From Lojkania enalia (lineage: Eukaryota; Ascomycota; Dothideomycetes; Pleosporales): a stretch of DNA of 64,000 bases. A program made the translations under genes and the position numbers. The DNA is taken from assembly GCA_010094045.1 (NCBI GenBank), contig ML986650.1:167164-231163 (forward strand), read 5' to 3'. The notes under the pieces are model-generated. The model was not told where the DNA came from. It worked only from the letters and a program-made list of their open reading frames with translations, and did no database searches. The stretch's first letter is position 1. The number at the start of each line of letters is the position of its first letter. Positions 45,592 to 56,895 of the stretch are shown piece by piece.

Positions 45592-47575
45592 ATGTAGAAG
45601 GGAGAAGAGAGGGTCGAAGGAGACCGGAGGTGGGGTGTGTGCTGTTAAACCTCGTGCGGCTGGAGCTGGGCGCATCTGCAGGCAAGGCTGAGGCCGTGGC
45701 CAGGGACTGTACTATGCCGCTTTCGCACCGTCGCATCCACCGTAACACCGCAAAGCCTCAGCCAGCGACTAGAAAAGGACCAGAACTGTTTGCAGCAGTG
45801 GAGGCGCAGACCCTACCGCCATTGGGAAGTGATGGTAGCAGCAATTGCGGCTGGTGCACAATGCGTCGATATTCCCCTTCTACACACACGGCGCGCTTGC
45901 TCCTCTCAAACGGGTCATTGTCCCTCCGGTGAACGTCTGTCTACCACTCCAACAATAGTCGGCCGCCCCTCGACTGCTGGACAGTCCTAACTGACCTGGC
46001 CCGCGCCGCTAAGGCCCGCCGGGATGCAGCATCGCGAGAGAGCGAATAATGGGCGCTGGGTCTGAGCCGCTTCACGTGAACCATCCTAGATTCCGTCCAC
46101 CAGGCCTCGCAGCAACACTACGCAGTTAGTCAGCCCGGGGTGCATGTCGCTTCCCAGCTGCTCTCCTGAGGACTTGTCGCCGCCCAACAACGAGCGGAGC
46201 AGGAGGCGAAAGTGAAAGATCGATTATTCCCTCGTCCCGCAATGCATGATTGGGCTCTGCGTCATCCAAGTACGGGAGGCGCTGCTCACCTCAGCCGCTA
46301 ATTCCTCAGCGGGACTACGTCGTGAGCAGCCGGTCGTTTACCTAGCACTCGATGATTTCCTCTCGTATTTCGACTATTTGTTTTAAGTCGTGCAATGCAA
46401 TTCCTCCATGCATGAATACCTTTTCGCTCCTACCTCAAACGATACTATTCAAACCTCGCACATTTTGCAGGCAGTCCCCAAGAACTTCAATCTCGTATCG
46501 ATATTCGAAACCTACCCAATCAGACGCGGCGCGGTGCAAGAAGAAAGCGTCCAAGCGTAATCACATTCGACAGTCTAATCCTCGAGGAACATGACTAAAT
46601 GCAAATTAACTATCTAGAAGAAAAACCTCGTTCCTGAACACACATCTGCTGATCCACACTGCTCTTTACGCAGTCCATTCTCTCATCTTCTCCCCTGCTG
46701 TATTGTGCTCCCCGCTGTGATCGGAGCGATTTCGGACTCGGAATCCACTTTCGCGACACTCTACCCAGTACTTAAATACGCGAGGGACTAATGGACAGGT
46801 GCTATGGTATATTTAGCAGTGTGGTATGATATTATGTACGCCTGGTGACTCTTACTATTTCCCTAGTTTGTTTATCTGTCGTCCTCGGTTCGACGTCTAG
46901 TCAATTTCTATGTCCCCCCAGTAATTTTGTTCTACTGAACTTGGAGTTCTTAGGGGAGGCGTGAGTTCGCCGAGGGACTCGATAGGCGGAGAAAAGAAGT
47001 ATCGGCACGGGGTCATATATTGGTATCTAGACATCTCAACTTTTATGCTTCGAGCTAAAAAAAAATGATGATCTTGCGGACATACTACTTGTCAGCAGCT
47101 TTTTGTTGCTAGAATAAAGATTTCTAATCTGGTTCTTCCGCACTTTACACAATCGATATTACATACGACCGTTTTATCATGCGCAATAGCATTCGAGCAG
47201 GATTTACTTTATCATTAACCCCCCCAATTTTCTAATCTCCAGACTATCTATTCGTCCACCTTAAATATTATCTTTCATCACAAATCTTATTCAATAGCGT
47301 AGGGCAAATAAGGCCATCAGGTCAGTAACTCAAGTATATATAAAGTGCATTCAATTACGATCCGTATGCTCACTGTACTCCTACTGCGCTTCATCGGGAC
47401 GGCATCCTGATGAACTACTAACCTTTCTCTATGCTTCTCATATGGTATCATTTCTATCTCTATTCGCTATACCATGCAGACATGCTCAACCTAGATACTC
47501 ACATGCTCATGCACACACCCTCGAATACAACAACATACCTCCCCCCTTTCTCCCTCCGCCGCGTCCAACCCCACC
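45592..47575. other. 2 kb intergenic region
   Basis: Promoter of the Hsp70-like gene and 3' flank of the MFS gene. Frames here are short and unconserved. I see no heat-shock element array I would defend. Confidence 0.5.
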
Positions 47576-49282
47576 TCACACCAAAAACCTAAACCCATGT
47601 TCCTGCCCCACCCCAGGCACCGCATTAATCGCCCCCTCAACATGCTCCCCCCTCTCAAGCTTCTTATTCAACCTTGCCAGCACGATCCTCATCAACGCTG
47701 CCATAACCACCGCAAGCGCAGCCGTCGCGCAATCCACACTAAGCGGCACAGTCAAATCCGGTTGCGCCTTTCCTTTCGGCTGCGGATACATGTAGCTCGC
47801 GTAGATGGAGCTGGCGTTGGAGACGGCGTTGATGAAGGCGAGCGCCGCTGCGCGCTTGGACGCGGGGCGCGGTAAGGAGTTTGAGATCCAGGCCAGGGCG
47901 ACGACGTACCCCGTGTAGACGCCGGGGACCATGAGCATCATGGCGACGTAGCGAGGCGCGACCGATCGGGTGGCGGCGCACAGAATGAAGGCGGCGACGC
48001 CGACAATGAGCGGCAGCGAGATGTGGAAGAAGCGCTCGCCGGTGCGGTCCGCATGCCAGGCATTCAGGTAAGTGGTTATGACGGCCAGGACGTAGGGTGG
48101 GGCGGTCAGAAGGAGCGTTTCCACGTTGCCGTAACCGAGCGTCTTGACGACGGTTGGGAAGAAGTTGGTTACGGAGGCAGAGGAGACAATAGCGAGGAGC
48201 ATGATCATGAGGATCCAGGTCTTGATGTCGAGCAGGGCGAGCTTGAAGCCGTGGAAGAAGGATTGCGAGGCCGGGGATGTCCAGTCGTCCTCGCCTACGT
48301 CTTCCTGCAGTCGGAAGGCGGCAAGCTGACGCTCTTCTTCGCTGAGCCAGGATGTGGTGCGTGGGAAGTTGGGCAAGACTAGGAATGCGATGAAGGCGAT
48401 GACAACAGTGATGACGCCCTCAATGATGAAAACCCTGAGGACATTAGGACTCTCCTAAGAAATTAGAAGGTGCTACGTACCATCTCCAAGCACGAAGGCC
48501 CTTAGCGTAGTCCATGTTAGAGGTAATCCCCGCAGTGACGAGACCCCCAAATGCTCCAGAAACAAGCGAGCCCGAGTACAACACTGCCGTCCGGAAGCCC
48601 AGCTCCTTTCGCGTGTACCAAGACGATAGGTAGAACAAGCAGCCAGGAAAGTAGGCTGCCTCCACAAAACCTAGAAAGAAACGGCATGCAACAAGGCCCC
48701 CGAAGTTCTGACATGCGCCTGTTGCCCCAGAAATCATTCCCCAAACGATCATACAAGCAGGGAGATAGACGGCAGGTCGACCGGTCTTGTTAAGGAATAG
48801 ATTAGAGGGAACTTTCGAAGATTAGTTGCTACATTCATCAGAACATTGATTCCTTACTTTGCATCAAGATGTAGCCCACGAAAAGAATTGAGATGACGGT
48901 CTGTGAGGGATTAGAGCTCGACGAACCCAAAATCAATTATTCCATATATGCACACCTGGTACTGAGTACTTGACAAATTCAGTTCATCTTGCAGACCAGC
49001 CAGTCGTACAGCCGCAATGTTATTCCGATCAAGATAGTTCATGATGTACATCAATATGATCATAGGAAGCAGTCGTGTATCTATCTTTCTCCTCAACCTA
49101 ATCTCAGCCCCGAATCTATACTCTTGTGTCATCGCAGCCACGAGCGGTGGCGGCGTCAATTTCGAGTTCAAAGAGCCATGTCTAGGCTCCGTGTTAGGGA
49201 TTGCATCGTCAGATTTGTGGTCGATCGCAACCTTATCTGTGTCCGAAGTACGGTCGACCGTAGCCTTATCACCGTCCGCCAT
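47576..49282 (-). CDS. MFS transporter, Dal5-like anion:cation symporter, 519 aa
   Basis: Four exons: 48956-49282, 48858-48900, 48481-48811 and 47576-48434, with 46-55 bp introns. The spliced protein has a 70-residue hydrophilic N-terminus, then about 12 membrane segments. Family marks are MIILMYIMNYLDRNNIAAVR after RRKIDTRLLP, LFVGYILMQIPSNLFLNKTG across exons 2-3, RFFLGFVEAAYFPGCLFYLS with SWYTRKELGFR, and RAWRWVFIIEGVITVVIAF across exons 3-4. These fit the Dal5/allantoate-type subfamily, whose members import organic anions such as allantoate, nicotinate, pantothenate or biotin precursors. The substrate cannot be told here. The last segments are followed by a short tail LERGEHVEGAINAVPGVGQE. 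Confidence 0.92.
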
Positions 49283-50594
49283 GGCGCTGCTTCTGGGATC
49301 AGACGTCCCGTAGTTTGCTTCTTATGCTTGTGCAAGTTTAATTAGAGATAAGTTGCTACTTGCGGCTCGTGCCAAAGGAAACCATATGTCGACGGAACAA
49401 GGCCGAGCAAGGAGGCGTTGAGGGGGCAAAGAAAAGCTTTATACCAAGCAATACTCGGGTCATAGACCCGAAGATCGTCATAAATTGAGAGCTTAATTAC
49501 CAACATATACCATCTAGCAGGGCTCTGTCCCGTATCCGGGTTCTCGGCCTGCCATCGTCACTGGTTGCCATGCGCTGTCTGCTAGCTCAAAATGTATAGG
49601 AAGGTGTCTCGTCACGGCAAATACCAGGTTGTTGATGATGGGGTGAGCACAAGGCGATGTAGATGGCGTTGTGATTGGAACGCAATGGCTAGCGCTTGTG
49701 GATAAATGAATGATGATCTGGAGAATAGGCTGCTTGGTATGGATTGACGGGATGGATGCGCGGGCCGCCCTCCTTCCTCGCTAGGGAATCCGGGGATGGT
49801 TTGCCCCACAAAGATGTAACCCGACCGATAGAGTGGAGTATAAAAGCATGTATGAGCGGGTTGTTTTTGTGTTGAGTATGGGACGGCTGGATATTGGCTA
49901 ATCTTTTCAGAAATAACTAGGAGTCAGACTAGTAGTATGTCCCGAGGAAGATGCCTTTTCAGTACTCCTGCTGCTGAGCGCGCCGTTGAATGCCGCGAAG
50001 CCTCGGCAAGCTTGACTTCTAAGCTTGCAGCTTAATGCTGTACAACAGGAATTGACGACCCCTCAAGGATGCTCTATCATTTCCTTAAATTAATACCCGG
50101 CACATCATTTTCCTAGTTTCTCAGGTCTCAGAGACCCACCAGAAACATTTCAAGTATGAAAGATATCATTCCTGATTAGGAAATTACTAGTCTCGACTAG
50201 TATATAGCCGTACTTTTTGATCTGGTCCTTTACTTCTGCAACACCACTAGAGACTATATCACCTTTCTTAATTCCAAAACGCTTTTTTTCAACATGCTCA
50301 CAATCTAATTCATATCTTCTTCTAAGTCTCCACATCTCAAGTCCGCCGTGACTCGGTAGCATCCCGCTTCTCGGACGTCGTTCCAAGGTCAAGTATATGA
50401 CGCATGCCTAGGCAAATTATGTACCTCGCCACGCTCTTATCAACACCATCTTCCAATTTCTGGAGGCCGCGTCATAATTTCCAAATGTCTATATCTGAAG
50501 CATGTATTTCTCCAAAACATACAAAATCCATAAAAAGTAAATGAGCTTAGCAAGGGATCTTGCATTCACTTCACTAAGCTATCATATCGCAGCC
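49283..50594. promoter_or_regulatory. Divergent intergenic/promoter region, MFS / GH128
   Basis: About 1.3 kb between divergent starts. No gene-like frame is supported. No specific operator is evident. Confidence 0.4.
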
Positions 50595-51687
50595 ATGGCC
50601 TCTCCCAACCCAAGATCACATTCACCTCTCCCCTTAATATCTCCCAGAAACCTCCTTCAACTGGCATTCTTTTCAATATTACATAGTATTTCCTCTGCCC
50701 AACAAAACGAAAAACGGGGCATCGCCTACCTAGGCGACACCCACGACTCAGACAACTCGCTCCTCCTCTCCCCCTCATCTCCCTTATCCTGGTATTACAA
50801 CTGGTCTCCCTACCCAAACGTCCGGCAGATCCCCGCTGACGCCATTGAATTTGTGCCGCTGATCCATGGCATCGACCAGGCCTCCGACTCGCGCACCGCC
50901 TCCCAACTAAACAACTTACCGCAAACATCTCACCACTTGTTAGCGTTCAATGAGCCTGACGGGTTGGAAGATAGCGGCGGGAGCGCGGTTTCGCCAGAGG
51001 ATGCTGCGCGCGCGTATATCGATTATATAGCCCCGTATAGGAATGGCGGGAATGGCGGGAGAGAGTGGTATATCAGTCATCCCGTAACGACGGGGTCGCC
51101 GCGGGGGTTAGACTGGTTGCGCGACTTCAATCAATCATGCTATGAGATTGATGAGGAGAATGGGTGTCCGATTGATTTTATTACTGCGTAAGTTCTAAAT
51201 CAACTACTTATTAAAAAAATTTCTTTTCCCCCTTTCTAATGCTTGCAGACACTGGTACGGTACGTTCACCGGCCTAGCGGGCTGGCTAGGCTCGCTGAAT
51301 GAATTCTACAATATGAATAGCTCGCGGGATCCGCCGTTGAGAATATGGATCACCGAGATGGCATTGCCGCAACAGGATGCCGATGCAACAGTCAGAATGA
51401 TGAATCAGACATTACCATATTTAGATAATTTGGATTACGTAGATAAGTATGCTTGGTTTGGCGCTTTCAGGACGGATGATGCGAATGAGTGGACTGGGGA
51501 TGGTGTTGCGTTGTTCGATGATGATGGGGGCTTGACCGAATTGGGGGCGTTATATATGGGTGGGGAAGAGAATGGGTTTGAGGAAGGGCAGAAGGGTGAA
51601 GGCAGTGCTCTTAGTGGTGCAAGCACAAACATTGCGTTACTGTTGTCCATGTCCGTAGCTTATGTAGCTATGATTGGTTTCTGGTAA
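50595..51687 (+). CDS. GPI-type GH128 beta-1,3-glucanase, 343 aa
   Basis: Two exons, 50595-51187 and 51249-51687, with a 61-bp GTAAGT-CAG intron. I prefer MASPNPRSHS (50595) because the hydrophobic signal NLLQLAFFSILHSISSA then lies nearer the N-terminus; an ATG at 50541 would add 18 residues. GH128 (Asl1-like) marks are KRGIAYLGD, LSWYYNWSPYP, LLAFNEPDG with the expected acid/base Glu, HWYGTFTGLAGWL formed across the splice, and WITEMALP with the expected nucleophile Glu. The C-terminus ends in a Ser/Gly spacer and a hydrophobic tail (IALLLSMSVAYVAMIGFW), typical of GPI attachment. It probably remodels wall beta-1,3-glucan at the cell surface. A frame 300 bp downstream belongs to the convergent ribosomal protein gene. 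Confidence 0.92.
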
Positions 51688-51985
51688 ATATATATGAACC
51701 AAGGATAATAAGTAAACGAGTAAAGCAATGGGAGCTGGTCTGTATAGATTCTTTTGACACAAGTACGGAGTCAAGAGTGTAATAGGCATTGGCCTAAATG
51801 TTACTTTTATCGACCAGATATCGGAGAAAACTAAAGTCCCAGTCATGTCGGAGCCCATACAGGTGAGAAAATCCTATGATTCGTTTGCCGATTGACTCCT
51901 ATGCCATCCTCCCCAAACAAAATGCATCCGTTCTGTTTAGCTTCTCTTCTGCCTTCTTAGTATCACACGCTGTCATCCCCCATCC

Positions 51986-52864
51986 TTATGCTGCCATGAT
52001 GGCCTTGCGGGTGCGGGCACCACGTTGCCGGGAGTTCAATCGGAGCGCCTCACGCTCGACAGTCTGTGGGGACTTCTGAACGATCTCCTCACCTTCGGCA
52101 AGGATTAACTCAATATGGCAAGGGTTGGACATATAGGGGTTGATCTAGAGAGATATTAGAACGCCTCTTCAACATGGCCTCATCAAGAATCTCCACATAC
52201 ACGTCCATGAGCACGGTATGTGCGCCTTCGCTGCTTGGGAGCCTGGTTGACTTGGATGTGCTTAACGATAAGGTTGCTGGTGTCCAGACCCTTTGTGTCG
52301 GCGTTGGCCTCAGCGTTCCTCAGGAGACCAAGAAGGAACTCGGCGGATTTAACGGGCCAGCGGGCCTTGGAGACACCAAACTGCTTTCCTATAAGGCTCG
52401 AGTTAGCCCATTACCGGTCCATTTAATCTCCTAAATTCCACGTAGAATATCCCTCAACCAGCAAAATCCTTCTCTTCACCCGTGTCGTCTCCAGCCAAAC
52501 CGAAATTCCGTAGCTAGTGCAAACTCACCCTGTGCAGTTCGGCCAGTGCTGCCGGCGTACCGTCTCATGGGAACAGCCTCCTTCTTCTCCAACACATTCT
52601 CAAGGTAGGTTACGGCGCGGCCGAGCTTCCATCCGTTGATAGCCTGGGCAGTCTCACGGGTATTCTTAAAAGAAACGCGAAGGTAGCTGCCGCGAGCCCT
52701 AGCGGACTTTGCATTGTCGATACTAGTTGCTCCGTAGCGGACCTGTAAAATTCCTTCATCAGTATGGCTTAGTGTGTACCAAAAATCCCAAGCTTTCCCG
52801 GAGTGACGACGGCAATAATACAACAAAGCAATCAATTGAGTCGGAAGAGCGGGCGACGTACCAT
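51986..52864 (-). CDS. RPL17: 60S ribosomal protein uL22 (L17), 187 aa
   Basis: Four exons: 52862-52864 (only the ATG), 52529-52742, 52201-52388 and 51986-52144. Introns are 119, 140 and 56 bp. The product begins [20 protein letters not shown], continues [20 protein letters not shown], then [20 protein letters not shown] and [20 protein letters not shown], and ends in the conserved [20 protein letters not shown] tail. This is the universal uL22 protein that lines the peptide exit tunnel. Length matches eukaryotic members (about 184-187 aa). A start codon isolated in its own exon is common for fungal ribosomal protein genes. It shares a 276-bp promoter with the fibrillarin gene. Confidence 0.97.
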
Positions 52865-53140
52865 CTTGACGTGTAAGCGGGATAAGTCCTGTGTTGTTGG
52901 TGAAGTCGTTGCTCTTGCTTGGTCAAATTCGTCGTTGTGCTTCGTGGGCCGGCGAAACCTCGGTCCGCCAATGGCGCTAGTCTAGGCGAGTTCCTACATC
53001 CAATATTTTCGGCCCTGGCCCTTTGAAAAATATTTCTATCTTGACAGGTCCAAGAGCAATTCCACCGCACGATTCAGTCAACTGCACGGCGCACTCCATA
53101 CAGCCTGTACCTGCAATTTGTAAACTAGGCAATTGGCAGT
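52865..53140. promoter_or_regulatory. Bidirectional promoter, uL22 / fibrillarin
   Basis: 276 bp between the ATGs of two ribosome-production genes on opposite strands. The spacing is too short for two independent promoters of ordinary size, so shared control is likely. I do not see a site I could name with confidence. Confidence 0.6.
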
Positions 53141-54272
53141 ATGGCGTTCACACCAAGAGGAGGTCGAGGAGGCGGACGAGGTGGTGGGAGAGCCGGGTTT
53201 AGTGACCGCGGTGGACGTGGAGGCGGGCGAGGTGGTGGTGGACGAGGCGGAGGTCGCGGCGGCGGTAGGGGAGGGGCGAGAGGAGGGGCAAGAGGAGGTC
53301 GAGGCGGAGCTCGTGGTGGTGGTAAGCCTGGTGCAAAGGGCGGAGCGTAAGTCTAACTATTCCATCTTCAACACCCAGCAAGTTTTGAAGCTTGCATAGC
53401 TTTGCGCATCTCCTCTCAGTTCAGAAAGAGATAAGTCTAGATAAGAAATGATTACAAATTGCGTTTGAACATTAGCTAAAAGCCCCCAGCAAGGTCATCA
53501 TCGAGCCCCACCGTCATGCCGGTGTCTTCGTCGCTCGCGGCAAGGAAGATCTCCTCGTCACTAAGAATCTTACTCCTGGAGAATCCGTCTACGGCGAGAA
53601 GCGAATCTCAGTCGCAACTACTAGCAGCCCTACTGATGGCGATGCTCCAGCAACCACCACTGAGTACCGTGTCTGGAATCCCTTCCGAAGCAAGTTAGCA
53701 GCTGGTATCTTAGGTGGTGTTGATGACATCTATATGAAACCAGGTTCGAAGGTTTTATACCTTGGTGCTGCCTCTGGCACATCTGTCTCCCACGTTGCAG
53801 ATATTGTTGGACCTGAAGGCACTGTGTTCGCAGTTGAATTTTCTCATCGATCCGGTCGTGACCTAATCAACATGGCTACACACCGAACGAACGTCATCCC
53901 CATAGTTGAGGATGCTCGCCATCCTTTGAAGGTATGTGGCATTTGTGCTTCCCACTGCTATAATGACGCTGACGTTTCTTATAGTACCGCATGCTCGTCG
54001 GCATGGTTGACTGCATATTTGCGGACGTTGCCCAACCTGACCAGGCTCGTATTGTGGGTCTTAATGCCCACCTTTTCCTTAAGGTCGGCGGAGGTGTCAT
54101 TGTTTCCATCAAGGCTAATTGTATCGATTCCACAGCCGCCCCAGAAGCTGTATTTGCGTCGGAAGTCCAGAAGCTGCGCGAACAGAGGATTAAGCCTCGG
54201 GAGCAGTTGACATTAGAGCCGTTCGAGAGAGATCATGCAATGGTGTGTGGTATCTACCAAAGGGCTAGCTAG
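53141..54272 (+). CDS. NOP1: Fibrillarin, snoRNP 2'-O-methyltransferase, 311 aa
   Basis: Three exons: 53141-53346, 53490-53931 and 53985-54272. Exon 1 encodes an almost pure Gly/Arg-rich domain (about residues 5-68). Exons 2 and 3 encode the methyltransferase: [40 protein letters not shown], the SAM-binding [20 protein letters not shown] with [39 protein letters not shown] and [11 protein letters not shown]. This is the catalytic subunit of box C/D snoRNPs, which methylates pre-rRNA (and histone H2A Gln in some species) in the nucleolus. All expected catalytic residues appear intact. The first intron is 143 bp and I found no convincing box C/D snoRNA in it. Confidence 0.97.
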
Positions 54273-55168
54273 ACATGGCATACCTCTCGATATTCACGTG
54301 AAAGGATGATGGAATAATTGTATCTACACGGCATTTGGCGTTTTGGCGCTTGGTGCGGTTATGGGTCAGGAACAGTCGCAAAATAATCAAATTAAGTTCT
54401 AAATTTACAATCCGTCCTGCAATTGTGCAACATATTATACTGTATCCGCCTATATAGATCACTCAATTTTTACTTAATTAGGATAGTATAAAACGGATTC
54501 ACTGCTTTATACGCTTCCGGCCTAATTGACTGTACTAAGATTAATCATCAAGTTACATATGTTTGAAATGCGTAGCAGGGTGGTAGCGCGGCTGCTGTTT
54601 GGGAATCAGTCTGTTTCTACTCGCTTGTCATTCGTGGGAGGCTGAGCTTCCAAGTCTTTATAACCTCTCCACAAATGTATGAAGCTCATATAGCCACGAA
54701 ATGTTCCCTGGCGTGTGATTATTCACTCTAGCCGTGACGTTACCTCTTTCCCCTCGTCACCGGGTCTCACGTTAATAAGCAGCGTCTTCGACTCAACGAA
54801 CGCGTCCAACGTCAAGTCCCCCCTGTTCTCGCGTCTCTTCCGCGACAGATCTTCACGCAACGAGCAGGACTATCAATTTCTAACGTCATCTCCACTCCTT
54901 GCTTAGATCCTTCCCCCCTCCCGACCTTTCCCTCTCCCTCAAACTATGCGGTGCACTCTACCCGCCAAATCCCCACCTGGTCCTGTCAAGACTTATTATT
55001 GATTGATTGGGCGCAACCCAGATCCATGTGCGCATAGACTAAATTTGCATTATTCCATTTTCAGCGCGCACGCATAAGGGTTAGGGTCGTTCGATCCACC
55101 TCACAGCCAGCAATAAGAACCGTTGGAGATTATCAGAATCGACTTTCCCCTTTCCGAGTCACAGTACC
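54273..55168. other. Intergenic/promoter region
   Basis: 896 bp between fibrillarin and the RNR-inhibitor-like gene. It contains one ACGCGT hexamer at 54800-54805, matching the MluI cell-cycle box consensus. A pyrimidine-rich leader runs up to the ATG at 55169. No gene. Confidence 0.5.
54800..54805. promoter_or_regulatory. Candidate MCB (ACGCGT) element
   Basis: The palindrome ACGCGT lies 364 bp upstream of the RNR-inhibitor-like start codon. MCB elements drive G1/S genes through MBF in fungi. A single hexamer can arise by chance. Confidence 0.25.
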
Positions 55169-56152
55169 ATGCGCTACTCTCACCACCACAGCAGCACCTC
55201 AATCTCGGCCGCTCGAAGCTACGCCCATCGCGACAAACGACAGTTCCAGCCCTCAATCATCGGCTTCTTCACGCGCGAGGAGCGCCCTGATTTCGACGTC
55301 TGGGACGAGCGGGGTCCAGGTCCGATTACCCGAGCTACTGCAGGAGCCCATCAACAGTACAATCACCACGCCTGGGGCCGCAATAACGCAGCACCAGCTC
55401 TCCCCGCGACTGTACAAGCCGACCTCCTGAGCGTCGGGATGCGCGTGCGGAAAAGCGTGCCCGAGGGCTATAAAACGCACAAAACATCCTCCCTCCCCAC
55501 CATCCAAACGACGCTGTCCAAGACACCCAACACTATTTGCTCTGCCAACGACGCCTACAGCGTGAAACCGCCCCGCGATGCCATCCCCGAAGTCCTTCAG
55601 CACCAGCGCGAACTCCTACCCTTCTGCGGCCTCCACAAGATCGGCGGCTACGCCGAGCAACCGGTTACGAACGTACACCTCTACGCGGGGACCGACGTCT
55701 CTGGCTCTAGACCAGTGAACCCGTTCCCGCTACCAGCAGAAGCCTTCTCGCAGCCCTTCTCCTCGCAACAATCGTCGTCGACAACACGCTCATCGCTCCC
55801 GTCCTTATCCTCATCCTCATCCTCCCCGAACCCCGCGAACCCAAATAAACGCTCCTGGCAAGACGACCCCCCGCACCTCTCTTCCCAATTCCTCTTCGCA
55901 CTCCCAACGAGCCTCTCCGAGGATGACGTTCCCGTATCACCCCTCTCCGAGACTCCAAATGCAAAGAGCCTGAACACCCTGCGACCCTTTGCGCAGCCGC
56001 GACCCCGGCGTGCCAAAGAGCCTACTATGGACCTCGACGTCGAGAACACGGATGACGGCGAGGATGCCCGGCTCGCCGGCGCAAACGACTTCGGCGAGGC
56101 GGAGTTCCTGAGGCCCTGGGCGGAGCCCGAGGTCCAGATGGGTGGTGTGTGA
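55169..56152 (+). CDS. RNR-inhibitor-like (Spd1/Dif1/Sml1-type) protein, 327 aa
   Basis: A single-exon frame. Residues 21-34 (RDKRQFQPSIIGFF) match the basic/QPSI..FF signature I associate with the fungal ribonucleotide-reductase inhibitor family, and residues about 80-100 (LPATVQADLLSVGMRVRKSV then PEGYKT) give a second conserved patch. The remainder is Ser/Pro-rich, ending with an acidic MDLDVENTDDGEDARL tail. Known family members restrain RNR activity or its nuclear/cytoplasmic distribution and are removed in S phase or after DNA damage. The Q27-x-x-I30-x-x-F33-F34 string also fits a PCNA-interacting (PIP) box. Assignment rests on motif memory, so I keep moderate confidence. Confidence 0.72.
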   Translation: MRYSHHHSSTSISAARSYAHRDKRQFQPSIIGFFTREERPDFDVWDERGPGPITRATAGAHQQYNHHAWGRNNAAPALPATVQADLLSVGMRVRKSVPEGYKTHKTSSLPTIQTTLSKTPNTICSANDAYSVKPPRDAIPEVLQHQRELLPFCGLHKIGGYAEQPVTNVHLYAGTDVSGSRPVNPFPLPAEAFSQPFSSQQSSSTTRSSLPSLSSSSSSPNPANPNKRSWQDDPPHLSSQFLFALPTSLSEDDVPVSPLSETPNAKSLNTLRPFAQPRPRRAKEPTMDLDVENTDDGEDARLAGANDFGEAEFLRPWAEPEVQMGGV

Positions 56153-56895
56153 CGCAAATCCACTTACATCCCATCCCTCCATCCTAGTTCATCAGTATCA
56201 TTCTCCATCGTGCACCAGTGCACAAGGCGCACATTTCGGCTATATCTATATCTTTCCCGCGGATTTGATCGCCTGTTGGACAGTCTTGGAACCTAATCTA
56301 TTTTCCTTCGTCCGGGGATTTTCTCCTCTAGCGTTCAAGCACTATCGGCGGCGTTCTTTTCGTGAAATCACTGGAGCAGGTGGGTGGGTGGCAGATACCC
56401 TACGCTATTCTGGCTTCATTTTTTCCTTTTTTTATTAGCTATTTCACCCTTTTGTGTTTGGATAGGGTGCTGAATAGCTATGTATGGTGTTGGCATACAT
56501 ACAGCAGTAAATATAAAAGGCCCAATTGCGTGGTAAATCCTGAGTGCCGGTTTCAGTGTGGTATGTTCAAGTTGCTGGTAATGCTTGTACTGTTCCTAAT
56601 CTTCGCTATTCATCTAACCCACCATCTAGACAGGTACTCTACTATCAAGGCTTCTACTTCTTATTCTACATCCATATCGACAAGCATCATACCCGCTTTA
56701 GCATCCGGCATACCTTGACTATAGTAATCACTCCCGCTCAATTCAAGACATTACTCCGCTGAGCTATTACCTTAGCGCATTTTTTACAATATACTTTGAC
56801 AAAGCAGACAAACACAAACAAATACGCTACATAGCATAAGCCATTTACGATGACAAGTACCATTTCCTTCCTCTAGTTGCACCCCGCAATCCCGC
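56153..56895. other. Convergent 3' intergenic region
   Basis: 743 bp between two convergent stop codons. Short frames, no supported gene. Confidence 0.5.

Noticed and set aside
45076..45748. Frames longer than the Hsp70-like exon 1 in other phases
   Set aside because: They overlap the GYPPQ-encoding low-complexity DNA; only the frame spliced to the ATPase motifs is meaningful.
53347..53489. Intronic snoRNA in fibrillarin or uL22 introns
   Set aside because: TGATGA-like boxes occur singly near splice sites but no paired C and D boxes with terminal stem were seen.
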